Below are positions 1 through 7,530 of a DNA stretch of 23,847 bases, piece after piece. Position 1 is the first letter of the stretch; each line of letters opens with the position of its first letter. The notes beneath the pieces were generated by a model that was given only the letters and a program-made list of their open reading frames with translations, was not told the DNA's origin and searched no databases. Origin of the DNA: an uncultured Bacteroidales bacterium (lineage in GTDB: Bacteria > Bacteroidota > Bacteroidia > Bacteroidales > P3); contig CAMNIH010000012.1 of assembly GCA_946540365.1 (NCBI GenBank), positions 1-23,847 of the forward strand. Reading direction: 5' to 3'. A program made the position numbers and the translations under genes.

Positions 1-681
1 CTCCTCGCCCACCTCGTCGAGCGCCTTGCGCATGATGCGGAAGTTCTCCTGGGTGGCGAAGGTGCCGCCGAAGCCCTCGGTCGTGGCGCCGTAGGGCACA
101 TAGTCCAGCAGCGACTGGCCCGTAGTGCGGATCACGGCGATGATGTCGGCACCCTGACGGGCACCGGCCTGGGCCTGCACCACATCCTCGTAGATGTTGC
201 CCGTGGCCACGATGATATAGAGGTAGGGCTTGCTTCCCTCACCAATCGTCTTGATATAATTCTCACGGCGCAGGCGGTTGCCGCGCACCTTTTCGATCGT
301 ACGGTTGATGACAGGCTCCAGCGCGCGGTCGATCTCGGCCTTCGTGTGTACCGGCAGCTGCGTGATGTCCAGCTTGCCCGCGCTGATGGCCTCGGCAATC
401 TCCTGCGGGCTCTTGCCGGTCTCCACCATGGCGTTGCCCACATAGAACATCACACCCTGCCCCAGCACACCCTTGCTCTTCAGCTCCTCCACCACCACAT
501 TCGGCATCGGCACCTCGTTCTCGTCCACACCATCGATTCCCAGGAAGCGGCACAGCGTGCGCTCCACGGCCACCGTAGTGTAGTCCTCGACGAAATCCTG
601 CACCTGTCCGGCAATGTTGCGGGCTACCGAACGCGCTTGCTCAACTTCCGTAAAATCAAGTCCTACTTTACTTTTTTGCAT
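1..681 (-). CDS. kamD: D-lysine 5,6-aminomutase alpha subunit, C-terminus cut off by the window edge
   Basis: This is the first 227 residues of the large subunit of lysine 5,6-aminomutase, an adenosylcobalamin- and PLP-dependent enzyme that moves an amino group in D-lysine or beta-lysine during lysine fermentation. The translation starts MQKSKVGLDFTEVEQARSVA and contains IRTTGQSLLDYVPYGATTEG followed by FGGTFATQENFRIMRKALDE, which I recognise as a conserved stretch of this subunit. Family members are roughly 520 residues, so more than half the gene lies beyond position 1. The ATG at 681 is preceded by an A-rich leader and a -7 box at 731-738, which supports this start. The partner subunit (kamE) and other pathway genes would be expected to the left, outside the window. 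Family assignment is from sequence memory; the role in lysine fermentation is inferred from the family. Confidence 0.9.
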   Translation of the reverse strand, partial: MQKSKVGLDFTEVEQARSVARNIAGQVQDFVEDYTTVAVERTLCRFLGIDGVDENEVPMPNVVVEELKSKGVLGQGVMFYVGNAMVETGKSPQEIAEAISAGKLDITQLPVHTKAEIDRALEPVINRTIEKVRGNRLRRENYIKTIGEGSKPYLYIIVATGNIYEDVVQAQAGARQGADIIAVIRTTGQSLLDYVPYGATTEGFGGTFATQENFRIMRKALDEVGEE

Positions 682-730
682 TGTCTATTGTATTGTTAGT
701 TTATCGTTTTTTACACTCCAAATCGAATTG

Positions 731-738
731 CAAAGATA
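731..738 (-). promoter_or_regulatory. Bacteroidota-type -7 box for kamD
   Basis: Read on the minus strand the sequence is TATCTTTG, an exact match to the Bacteroidota sigma-ABfr -7 consensus TAnnTTTG. It lies about 50 nt before the kamD ATG, leaving a leader of roughly 43 nt that is AT-rich. I see no convincing -33 TTTG at the usual distance. The position in an AT-rich spacer just upstream of a clear start supports it. Confidence 0.6.
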
Positions 739-836
739 CGAAAAAATTTTCATACCGCACGAAAAAAGATTTTCACCACCCCCAATCTCCCTAAAACGAG
801 CAGTCACGCATCGCCGGCCGTTATATATACCAAGTC

Positions 837-861
837 GGGTGTCCCATCGTTTGGGACACCC
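837..861 (-). terminator. 10-bp perfect hairpin between clpS and kamD, possible terminator
   Basis: GGGTGTCCCA and TGGGACACCC form a perfect 10-bp stem with a 5-nt loop, about 40 nt beyond the clpS stop in the direction of transcription. No U-tract follows on either strand, so it does not meet the standard definition of an intrinsic terminator. It may instead protect the 3' end of the porU-porV-ispF-clpS transcript. The hairpin is certain; its function is inferred. Confidence 0.45.
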
Positions 862-901
862 TCATTGTTCCGCTTCCGAGGGACATGACGTGACGGAAAG
901 G

Positions 902-1186
902 TTATTGCTGTATCTCGGAGGTCAGTTCCTTGTCCAGCAAGGCGCTGTGCATGGGGAGCAGTTCGGTGTAGGAGCCCTGCTTGACGACACAGGAGCCGTG
1001 ACAGTGGACCAGGATGGCACATTGCTCGGCCTGCTCCTCGGTGTGGCGGCAGATGTCGACGAGGGCCTTGATGACATAGTCGAAGGTATGCACGTCGTCG
1101 TTGTAGAGCACCAGCGAACACCCGTTGTCCTCCAGGGTGTCCACCTCTTCGTCCGCCTCGGGACTCACATAGGGTTTCTCTTCCAT
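902..1186 (-). CDS. clpS: ATP-dependent Clp protease adaptor ClpS
   Basis: This is a 94-residue ClpS adaptor, which binds the N-domain of the ClpA/ClpC unfoldase and delivers N-degron substrates to ClpP in the cytoplasm. The core LVLYNDDVHTFDYVIKAL (about residues 25-42) is the ClpS signature, followed by the Cys/His-containing stretch AILVHCHGSCVVKQG (about residues 57-71) typical of the fold. An acidic, disordered N-terminus of about 20 residues precedes the domain, as usual. The reading frame extends upstream into ispF, but the ATG at 1186 gives the normal family length and sits just after the ispF stop, so I chose it. It is the last gene of the porU-porV-ispF-clpS block. No Clp ATPase gene is in the window. 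Confidence 0.9.
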   Translation of the reverse strand: MEEKPYVSPEADEEVDTLEDNGCSLVLYNDDVHTFDYVIKALVDICRHTEEQAEQCAILVHCHGSCVVKQGSYTELLPMHSALLDKELTSEIQQ

Positions 1187-1199
1187 GGCTGACAGACGG

Positions 1200-1682
1200 T
1201 TAACGGTTGATTTCATCGATGAGTGCCACCGCCTGCGACGAGATTCCCTCGCAGCGCCCCTCGAACCCGAGGTGTTCGGTGGTGGTGGCTTTGACTGAGA
1301 CGCGGTCGACGTCGACCGAGAGGGTCTGGGCAATCTGCTGCCTCATGGTGGGGATATACGGGGCCAGCTTGGGGCGCTGGGCCACGACGGTGCTGTCGAT
1401 ATTGACGATACGGTAGCCCCGTTCGAGCAGCAACGCACCCACCTGTGCCAACAGCTTGAGGCTGCTGATGCCCCGATAGCGGGGATCCGTGTCGGGGAAA
1501 TGCTTGCCGATATCGCCCAGAGCGGCGGCGCCGAGCAGCGAATCGCAGATGGCGTGCAACAGCACGTCGGCGTCGCTGTGGCCAATCAGGCCATGGGTGT
1601 GGGGGATCTGCACCCCTCCTATCCACAGCGGCAGCCCCTCGCCGAGGGCATGGACGTCATATCCGGTTCCTATTCTCATCAT
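1200..1682 (-). CDS. ispF: 2-C-methyl-D-erythritol 2,4-cyclodiphosphate synthase
   Basis: The 160-residue product is IspF, which cyclises 4-diphosphocytidyl-methylerythritol 2-phosphate in the non-mevalonate isoprenoid pathway as a cytoplasmic homotrimer. The zinc-binding DVH in [12 protein letters not shown] (residues 5-16), the [10 protein letters not shown] motif (about 42-51), [14 protein letters not shown] and [17 protein letters not shown] are all present, and the length is normal. The gene opens with two consecutive ATG codons (1682 and 1679); both overlap the porV stop in an ATGATGA arrangement, so translational coupling to porV is likely. The frame is open further upstream inside porV, but those residues do not look like IspF. 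The pairing of ispF with the T9SS genes porU and porV is, to my knowledge, also found in other Bacteroidales. Confidence 0.95.
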   Translation of the reverse strand: MMRIGTGYDVHALGEGLPLWIGGVQIPHTHGLIGHSDADVLLHAICDSLLGAAALGDIGKHFPDTDPRYRGISSLKLLAQVGALLLERGYRIVNIDSTVVAQRPKLAPYIPTMRQQIAQTLSVDVDRVSVKATTTEHLGFEGRCEGISSQAVALIDEINR

Positions 1683-2851
1683 TCGGCGGGTGTAAGATCC
1701 ATGGAGAGCGAGATGCGGATAGTATGGGCCAGGGGGTTGGTCGACAGGCGCGACGTGGGCACCAGATAGGAGAAGTCGAACTTGAAGATATTGTAGCGCA
1801 GGCCGAATCCGACGGTGGCATACTGCCGGCCGCCCTTGTTGGCGTGTTCGAAGAAATAGCCTGCACGGACGGCAAACGTCTCGGCATACCAATACTCGGC
1901 ACCGAGCGACAGCTGCAGCTCCTGCAGCTCCTCGGCCAGCCCGCCCGGCGCGTCGGCAAACGACTGGAAGGCACCGGCCACAACGCCGATATTGTTATAC
2001 TCGGACAGCGACTGGATGCTGTCCTGGCTGTAGGTGCGGAACTTGGGGGTGGGCACCAGCAGCTTGTTGACGTCGAACAGCACCGATATCTTGTTGTAGT
2101 CGTCGATACGGTTGGTGTAGCGCCCGCCGATACGCAAGTTGGCAGGCAGGAATTCCTGGTTGTTGTTGTCCTCGCTGTAGCGCAGCTTGGCACCCAGGTT
2201 GCTGACGAACGCACCGAGGGCGATCTCCTCGTTCTTGCTGACGGGGCGTTGGTAGTAGAGGCCCACGTCGGCGGCCAGCGAATTGGCGGCATGGGTCTCG
2301 CTGTTGCCGCTTCCGTCGTTGATGGTCTGGCCGTTGGTGAGGTCGCTGCGCAGGAAACGGCCGGTGGCGCCGAGGGAGAGATTGTCGGTCAGTTTGAGGG
2401 CATAGGAGACGTCGAAGGCATACTCGTTGGGGTGCAGATCCATGATTTTCAAGCCTTCTACATTGGTCATGTCGATGTCGCCCAGCGAGAAATAGGTCAG
2501 CGAGGCCGCCACGGTGCTGCGCGGGTTGATGCGGTAATAGCCGCCCAAGTACAGCAGGTTCATGTCGCCCACCTTGAGGTTGCGCAGCCAGGGGGTGAAG
2601 GTGGTGCTGATACCCATGGAGCCCTCGATGAAGGCGAACTTGGCGTTGTTCCAGTGGGCCGAGTAGGCATCGGGGTTGGAGGCGGCACCCACATCGCCCA
2701 TGCCGCTGCTGACGGCGTCGGGGGCGATGAGGATGATGGGCATGCCGGTGGAGATATAATTCTGTGTGTTGCTCTGTCCGAGCCACGAAGTCTGGGCCAT
2801 GATGCCGCCGCCGAGGGCGATGAGCAAGGTCAGAAGGGTGAGTTTCTTCAT
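1679..2851 (-). CDS. porV: T9SS outer-membrane barrel protein PorV (LptO family)
   Basis: This 390-residue protein matches PorV, the outer-membrane FadL-like barrel that carries T9SS cargo from the translocon to the PorU sortase and is needed for secretion and surface attachment of CTD proteins. It begins with the signal peptide [20 protein letters not shown]. After it come [20 protein letters not shown] and [20 protein letters not shown], the characteristic N-terminal motif of the PorV/PorQ family. The remainder alternates short polar loops and aromatic strands as in a beta-barrel, ending with an amphipathic strand ([11 protein letters not shown]). Length agrees with known PorV proteins of about 390 residues. 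It lies 54 bp downstream of porU and overlaps ispF, so the three are probably co-transcribed. Confidence 0.93.
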   Translation of the reverse strand: MKKLTLLTLLIALGGGIMAQTSWLGQSNTQNYISTGMPIILIAPDAVSSGMGDVGAASNPDAYSAHWNNAKFAFIEGSMGISTTFTPWLRNLKVGDMNLLYLGGYYRINPRSTVAASLTYFSLGDIDMTNVEGLKIMDLHPNEYAFDVSYALKLTDNLSLGATGRFLRSDLTNGQTINDGSGNSETHAANSLAADVGLYYQRPVSKNEEIALGAFVSNLGAKLRYSEDNNNQEFLPANLRIGGRYTNRIDDYNKISVLFDVNKLLVPTPKFRTYSQDSIQSLSEYNNIGVVAGAFQSFADAPGGLAEELQELQLSLGAEYWYAETFAVRAGYFFEHANKGGRQYATVGFGLRYNIFKFDFSYLVPTSRLSTNPLAHTIRISLSMDLTPAE

Positions 2852-2905
2852 TCTGTCGTCAATATTGTTTGTGCTATGTAACGCGGTTGATTATGTTTTA
2901 TTGTG

Positions 2906-5900
2906 TCAACGCACAATACATTTTGTACTTTGCTGATAGGTGCGGCCGTCGGTGTCGGTGACGATGATGCGGGCCAGGTAGAGTCCGGGGGGCACGGCCT
3001 CCAGCTGCCACTCGACGGGTCCCACCGTGTAGCCGTCGGACGAGACAGCGGGGCTGTGGGTGGCCAGCAGCTGCCCCCGCGAGGAGTAGATGTGCAGCTC
3101 GGCCGAAGCGATGCGCGACGTGTTGCTGGCCTCGAGCATGAAGCAGGTGCGGCCGCGGGCCGGGTTGGGGTAGCAGTGCAGGTCGGAGAGCGTCAGCGAG
3201 TCGCCGCCGCACACCACGAAGGTGACGGTGGCCTCGGCCGAACGGTTGAAGATGTTCCAGGCCTTGAGGGTGAGCGTGTGGCGGCCGGGGGTGAGGCCGG
3301 TGAAGCGGTAGTTGACCGTGCCGCAGCCCGCCTGTTCGACATCGGGCTCATAGAGGTCGTTGAGGACCACGAGGCTGCCGGGATTGCCGTCGAGTACAGC
3401 CGTAATGTCGTGTCCCAGACCGGAGCCGGCGTTGATACCCGTCGAGTCGGCCAGCAGGGCCACCAGCATGGGGTCGCTGCCGGTCAGTCCGCCGTCGATG
3501 AAATGGGTGTCGCCGATGAACAGACGGATGGACGGCGCCGAGGTGCCGACACTGACCGTGTCGCTCAGTCCGCCCAGCACCAGCTGGTTGTAGCACCCCG
3601 AGGCATGCTCGGTGGCCGACTTGGCGTAATGGCTCAACTTGGCGTAGGCGTACTGGTAAGCCACATCCTGCGGCACGATGAACGAGTACTCGAAGCGGCC
3701 GCCGACGACGGCGTGGCTGCCACGGTAGAGGATATTCTTCTGCTGGGTGAACCCGACCTCGGTGCCGGGATTGTCGTTGGCCAGCGTGCGGCTGCGCATG
3801 ACGCGGTCGAAGACGATGGGATAGACCGTGCCGTCGAAGTCGGCCAGCAGGGCGCCTGCCGAATCCTGCACCTCGCCGCTGACGGTGACGCGCGAGAGGA
3901 CGGTGGCCGTGTCGTCGACCCCTTGCTCAACGGGCCGCTGGTTGATATGGGTCACCACCACCCTGTTGTCGGGCTGGCTCAGGCGCAGGGCCGGGTCGCC
4001 CATGAGGCCGATGCTCTGAGCCACCGACGTGCGGTTCTTGGCCAGCCGCAGGGCGTCGCCGATGGTGTTGCGGGGGTCGAGGGCGAACGTAACCACGTCG
4101 TTATTGAAGCGTTCGATGTGGCTGATGGGCCGCGAGGCGCTGATCACCGCCACCGCCGCCGCCGGCGCCAGCAGGCAGGCCTCGGCACCGCTCAGCTGGT
4201 CGGGCCGGTCGAACCGGCCGTAGGAGCAAGTGCTGGTCACGAAGAGCGGCAGACGGTCCACATTGGTATAGGCGTCGATGTCGCTCAACTCGATATAGCG
4301 CTCGGTGCCGATATAGGTGGTGGAGCCGTGGCCGATATAGTTGATCAGCAGGCATCCGTTGTTGATGCGCTGGCGCAGGGCATTGTTGAGGTCGGGATAG
4401 TAGGAGCCGATGGCGCCCGAACTCTGGTGGTAGGCGTCGGCGTAGAGCTTGTCGATATTGAGCTGTGGGTAGAGCTGCGTGATATTGGCAGCGACCACCT
4501 CGCTGGAATGGGCGAAGGAGCTGTCGCCGGGATGGCCGGGGTCGGCGTCGTCGGAGAGCAGCGCCACGTAGTTGCGCCAGTCGCCCCGCTGGCCGGGGTC
4601 GAGGAGGTCGGACCGCGTCAGGTAGTGCTCGATCTTGTCGACGATATGGGTGGCTTCTGCCAAGCTCTTGGCCGGCAGACGGCCTACGCTGACCGTCAGC
4701 TGCTCGGTGGAGAGGCCCTGTCCGTTCGCGGCCAGGTAGCCCATGATGTCGTCGCTGCAATAGGAGACGCCGTCCTCGTCGAAGGAGTAAGCCGTCTCGT
4801 AGGTGACCACGGTCGGCACATCGCCGCCCAGCAGGTGGCGGTTGTCGTAGGTGCCGCTGCCCATCAGCACCAGGTAGCGGGGTGCCCGGTCGGGATAACG
4901 CCCCTGGAGGTCGCGCAGCAGGGCACGGATGGCCATCGGGTCCTGCTTGCCCGACGAGTATTCGTTGTACACCTGACGGTCGGTCACCGTCAGGGTGGCC
5001 AGGCCGTCGAAGAGCTCGTGCAGCGTGGCCAGCCGCTGGGCTTGCGCCAGCAGGGCCGGATGCGACACCACCACCAGATCGGCCGCCGCGCAGCCGTGGA
5101 GATTCTGGTTGTCGCACGGGGCGATGGCGGCGGGCGTCAGGCAGCTGCTGCCGTCGAAGACGATATACTGGCGTCCCGCCACGGCGCTGTCGGCCCACCC
5201 GTCGCTGCCGAGCGCCAAGCGGCGTTCGGAGCCGGCCCTGGTCACATCCCACACCTGGACGCCCGCGGTCGTGCCGCCCAGGCGGAAACGGACGGTCGAC
5301 GCCGGCACCTGGTCGTTGCGCACCAGCAGCTGCCCGCCGCCGAAGGTCAGGGGGGCGTAGCTGTTGAGCTCAATGAAATCGAGGTACCCCTGGGCAGTGC
5401 TCACCCCGGGAGTGAAGGTGATGGTGAAGGTGAGTGCGTTGGCAGAGGTCTGGATCAGATCCGACTTGGTGGTGTAGACACCCATGCTGCTGATACCGAC
5501 AACGTTATTATAGCCCGGCGCACTGACGGTGAACTGTCCGGCGGCGGTGGCCTGGTTGGCCAGGGCGTAGCGCACCTTCAGCTCGCCGGTGGCGTTGCCG
5601 GGGAGCCGGAGGTCGAACGTACGGGTCGGCAGGCTCGCGCTGAACTTCTCCCCCATCCACAACTGGCCGGTGCTGAAAATATTGACCAGGTCGTTATCCA
5701 CATGTGTCACAGCGGTATAGGTACTCACCTCGGCCTCGGCGTCGATGACGCGCGAGGTGGCGATCCGATGCGGCTCGGAGGCCGTGGTGGTGAGGAAATA
5801 ATAATTCTCGGTGGCATAGGCGTGCCGCTCGAACACCCAGCGGTCCTCATTCGCCAAGTAGTACCATCGGTCGGCCCCCTCGGCAAAGAAAAAGAGCTCG

Positions 5901-6202
5901 TCGCCGTCATCGAAGCGGCCGTCGCCGTCGTGGTCCACCACATCGATGGCCAGCGACGGCATATCGGTGGTCGGCACGCGGTTGTTGTGCAACGAGAGCA
6001 TGCCGCCCCCGCGGCCATAGACAGCCAGACTGTCGATGCTGACGCCCCGCATGGCGGGCACCTCGGCGGTCGTCAGCCGGTAGAGGCCGACCTCGGCAGC
6101 CGTCAGCCGCCACCATGTGCCGCTCCCCAACACCGACCCTTGGGCCAGCGCGCTTGCCGCCATCCCTATTAATAATATGAATATAATATACCTTCTATTC
6201 AT
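2906..6202 (-). CDS. porU: T9SS C-terminal signal peptidase/sortase PorU (peptidase family C25)
   Basis: This is a gingipain-like cysteine peptidase of about 1098 residues that removes the C-terminal domain of T9SS cargo and attaches the cargo to lipopolysaccharide at the cell surface. The predicted catalytic pair is His625 in INYIGHGSTTY and Cys659 in FVTSTCSYGRFD, counted from the chosen start. The signal peptide MNRRYIIFILLIGMAASALAQ opens the protein. The C-terminal 85 residues (from LHCYPNPARGRTCFMLEAS) form a beta-rich domain resembling a T9SS sorting domain, as PorU itself has. The frame is open for another 50 codons; ATG 6202 and ATG 6211 (MAIMNRR) both give good signal peptides, and I take 6202. 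It is followed by porV in the same direction. It would act at the outer membrane in a complex with PorV. Confidence 0.93.
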   Translation of the reverse strand: MNRRYIIFILLIGMAASALAQGSVLGSGTWWRLTAAEVGLYRLTTAEVPAMRGVSIDSLAVYGRGGGMLSLHNNRVPTTDMPSLAIDVVDHDGDGRFDDGDELFFFAEGADRWYYLANEDRWVFERHAYATENYYFLTTTASEPHRIATSRVIDAEAEVSTYTAVTHVDNDLVNIFSTGQLWMGEKFSASLPTRTFDLRLPGNATGELKVRYALANQATAAGQFTVSAPGYNNVVGISSMGVYTTKSDLIQTSANALTFTITFTPGVSTAQGYLDFIELNSYAPLTFGGGQLLVRNDQVPASTVRFRLGGTTAGVQVWDVTRAGSERRLALGSDGWADSAVAGRQYIVFDGSSCLTPAAIAPCDNQNLHGCAAADLVVVSHPALLAQAQRLATLHELFDGLATLTVTDRQVYNEYSSGKQDPMAIRALLRDLQGRYPDRAPRYLVLMGSGTYDNRHLLGGDVPTVVTYETAYSFDEDGVSYCSDDIMGYLAANGQGLSTEQLTVSVGRLPAKSLAEATHIVDKIEHYLTRSDLLDPGQRGDWRNYVALLSDDADPGHPGDSSFAHSSEVVAANITQLYPQLNIDKLYADAYHQSSGAIGSYYPDLNNALRQRINNGCLLINYIGHGSTTYIGTERYIELSDIDAYTNVDRLPLFVTSTCSYGRFDRPDQLSGAEACLLAPAAAVAVISASRPISHIERFNNDVVTFALDPRNTIGDALRLAKNRTSVAQSIGLMGDPALRLSQPDNRVVVTHINQRPVEQGVDDTATVLSRVTVSGEVQDSAGALLADFDGTVYPIVFDRVMRSRTLANDNPGTEVGFTQQKNILYRGSHAVVGGRFEYSFIVPQDVAYQYAYAKLSHYAKSATEHASGCYNQLVLGGLSDTVSVGTSAPSIRLFIGDTHFIDGGLTGSDPMLVALLADSTGINAGSGLGHDITAVLDGNPGSLVVLNDLYEPDVEQAGCGTVNYRFTGLTPGRHTLTLKAWNIFNRSAEATVTFVVCGGDSLTLSDLHCYPNPARGRTCFMLEASNTSRIASAELHIYSSRGQLLATHSPAVSSDGYTVGPVEWQLEAVPPGLYLARIIVTDTDGRTYQQSTKCIVR

Positions 6203-6342
6203 AATCGCCATACCATAACGGCGCTTTTCATCATTTATTGTACACGGCGAAAAAACGCTTTCAAAAATCGTAACAAGATCCGAAAAAGGGTCAAAAATGC
6301 CGTTTTCGGGCATACTGAAAACCAACATGATACAGCACCATG

Positions 6343-6397
6343 TCTTACTCAACTCTTACTCATCTCCTACCCATCCCCTACTCATCACTTACTTGGG
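6343..6397. repeat. Imperfect tandem repeat, five 11-bp units
   Basis: Five consecutive 11-mers read TCTTACTCAAC, TCTTACTCATC, TCCTACCCATC, CCCTACTCATC and ACTTACTTGGG. The first four share a TAC at positions 4-6 of the unit, and three of them end in CATC. The block is intergenic, about 140 bp before porU and 170 bp before tRNA-Arg. A second block with the same period and a CATC core occurs at 20920-20985. The period is close to one helical turn. Confidence 0.75.
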
Positions 6398-6407
6398 TAG
6401 GAGATGA
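6360..6407. repeat. 14-bp perfect inverted repeat with 20-nt loop
   Basis: TCATCTCCTACCCA (6360-6373) is the exact reverse complement of TGGGTAGGAGATGA (6394-6407). The left arm is built from the 11-bp tandem units and the right arm immediately follows them. In RNA either strand could fold into a stable stem. It has no U-tract, so a classical terminator is unlikely. A protein-binding site or processing hairpin is possible. Confidence 0.7.
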
Positions 6408-6568
6408 CAAGTCGAACAGCCGTCCGAGGTAGGGTGATGACCACCGGTTGATGGCGGGGCACCACGGGGTCACCACTGCCGCATGACGGCTTGGGGCAAA
6501 AAAAATAAAAAAATTTTCATCGCACACACAATAATTCATTTCCGGCCGAGTTATTAAGTGCGAAATTT

Positions 6569-6642
6569 GGCCCCGTAGTTCAGCTGAATAGAACGTCGGA
6601 TTCCGGTTCCGAAAGTCGTGGGTTTGAATCCCGCCGGGGTCA
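6569..6642 (+). tRNA. tRNA-Arg with anticodon CCG
   Basis: The 74-nt sequence folds into a full cloverleaf. The acceptor stem is GGCCCCG/CGGGGTC with one G-U pair, the D stem GTTC/GAAC, the anticodon stem TCGGA/TCCGA around loop TTCCGGT, and the T stem GTGGG/CCCGC around loop TTTGAAT. The anticodon CCG (6603-6605) reads the arginine codon CGG; A20, C35 and A73 fit arginine tRNAs. The CCA end is not encoded, since the DNA after A73 reads CAAAAC. Two positions are unusual: the D loop has A where G19 is expected, and the T loop has T where C56 is expected, so the elbow pair would be A19-U56. The next start codon lies only 6 nt downstream. Confidence 0.95.
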
Positions 6643-6648
6643 CAAAAC

Positions 6649-7530
6649 ATGAAAAAGTCTACCCATCCCTTAATGCAACTGCTTGTCATGCTGGCGCTTG
6701 CGCTGGGCTTGATGTTGGTTGCCATCTTTGTTTCGGTTCCTTTTGTGTTGGTCGACGGCGGTCAGATGTCCGCCTCCACCATGCGGTGGGTGCAGGCAGT
6801 GACCCAGGTGCTCACCTTCGCCCTGCCCGTGATCCTGATGACGATCATCTACTATCGCCACCGGCAACGCGAGTACTATAGGCTCGATTTCAGCGGCCGC
6901 AAGTGGTACTACGCCCTTGTGGGTGTGGTGGTTATGCTGCTGCTGACGCCCCTCAACGAGTGGCTCACCGAGTGGAACGACGCGTGGCAGCTGGGGCAGT
7001 TGGGCGAGGCCTTGCGCCACATGCAGGAGTCGACCGAGGCCATCATGGATCAGCTGCTCGGCACCTCCACCGTCGGCGGCCTGTTGGCCAACCTGGTGGT
7101 CATCGCCATCGTGCCGGCAGTCTGCGAGGAACTCTTCTTCCGCGCCGGCATCCAGAACCTGCTGCAGCGCTGGATCTCGGCCGACGGCCGCAAGCCCTGG
7201 GGCGTACACGCCGCCATCTGGCTGACGGCCTTGATCTTCAGCCTGGGCCATGGCGAGATCTTCGCCTTCATGCCCCGCTTCGTGATGGGGGCCATGCTGG
7301 GCTACCTCTACGTCTACGGCGGCTCCATCCTGCCCAACATGCTGGCCCACTGCGTCAACAACGCCATCGTGGTGGTGCTCTACTGGCTCGTGGCGCGCGG
7401 CGTGCTCGACATCGACCCCGAGGAGCCGCTCGGCTTCGGCTGCTGGCTCACCGTGTGCTGCACCGTGGCAGCCATCGTTCTGTTCGTCGCCACATTCCTC
7501 TCGCGGAAGCACAAACAGCAGCAACCGTGA
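6649..7530 (+). CDS. CPBP family intramembrane glutamic endopeptidase
   Basis: The 293-residue membrane protein carries the motifs of the CPBP (CAAX protease and bacteriocin-processing, formerly Abi/CAAX) family: Glu160-Glu161 with Arg165 in VCEELFFRAG, His201 in FSLGHGEIFAF, and His234/Asn238 in LAHCVNNA. About seven or eight hydrophobic segments are visible, the first directly after MKKSTHPLMQ. These enzymes cut within the membrane; the substrate here is unknown. The ATG at 6649 is 6 nt after tRNA-Arg, so the mRNA would be almost leaderless after tRNA 3' processing. An ATG at 6673 would allow a longer leader, but it would remove the lysine-rich start. The stop overlaps the GTG start of the next gene, suggesting a coupled pair. 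Family is clear; physiological role is not. Confidence 0.9.
   Translation: MKKSTHPLMQLLVMLALALGLMLVAIFVSVPFVLVDGGQMSASTMRWVQAVTQVLTFALPVILMTIIYYRHRQREYYRLDFSGRKWYYALVGVVVMLLLTPLNEWLTEWNDAWQLGQLGEALRHMQESTEAIMDQLLGTSTVGGLLANLVVIAIVPAVCEELFFRAGIQNLLQRWISADGRKPWGVHAAIWLTALIFSLGHGEIFAFMPRFVMGAMLGYLYVYGGSILPNMLAHCVNNAIVVVLYWLVARGVLDIDPEEPLGFGCWLTVCCTVAAIVLFVATFLSRKHKQQQP

Larger units (their letters stand above)
6203..6568. other. 366-bp divergent intergenic region between porU and tRNA-Arg
   Basis: No gene was found in this spacer. It holds an 11-bp-period tandem repeat (6343-6397) and a 14-bp inverted repeat (6360-6407). It also has an A/T-rich stretch at about 6500-6521. The promoters of porU (leftward) and tRNA-Arg (rightward) must lie here unless transcription enters from outside, but I found no exact TAnnTTTG box for either gene. 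The longest open frame across it is low in confidence and has no recognisable product. Confidence 0.6.

Noticed and set aside
1187..1333. Longer N-terminus for ClpS
   Set aside because: The extra codons overlap ispF in another frame and would exceed the usual ClpS length; ATG 1186 fits the family.
1724..2881. A 385-codon open frame antisense to porV
   Set aside because: No recognisable domain or start signal, and porV is a clear family match in the other frame.
2903..6172. A 1089-codon open frame on the plus strand, antisense to porU
   Set aside because: It is a by-product of GC-rich codon use: porU rarely uses TTA, CTA or TCA codons, so the opposite frame lacks stops. The translation is Val/Gly/Ala-rich with no domain, while the porU frame has a signal peptide and catalytic motifs.
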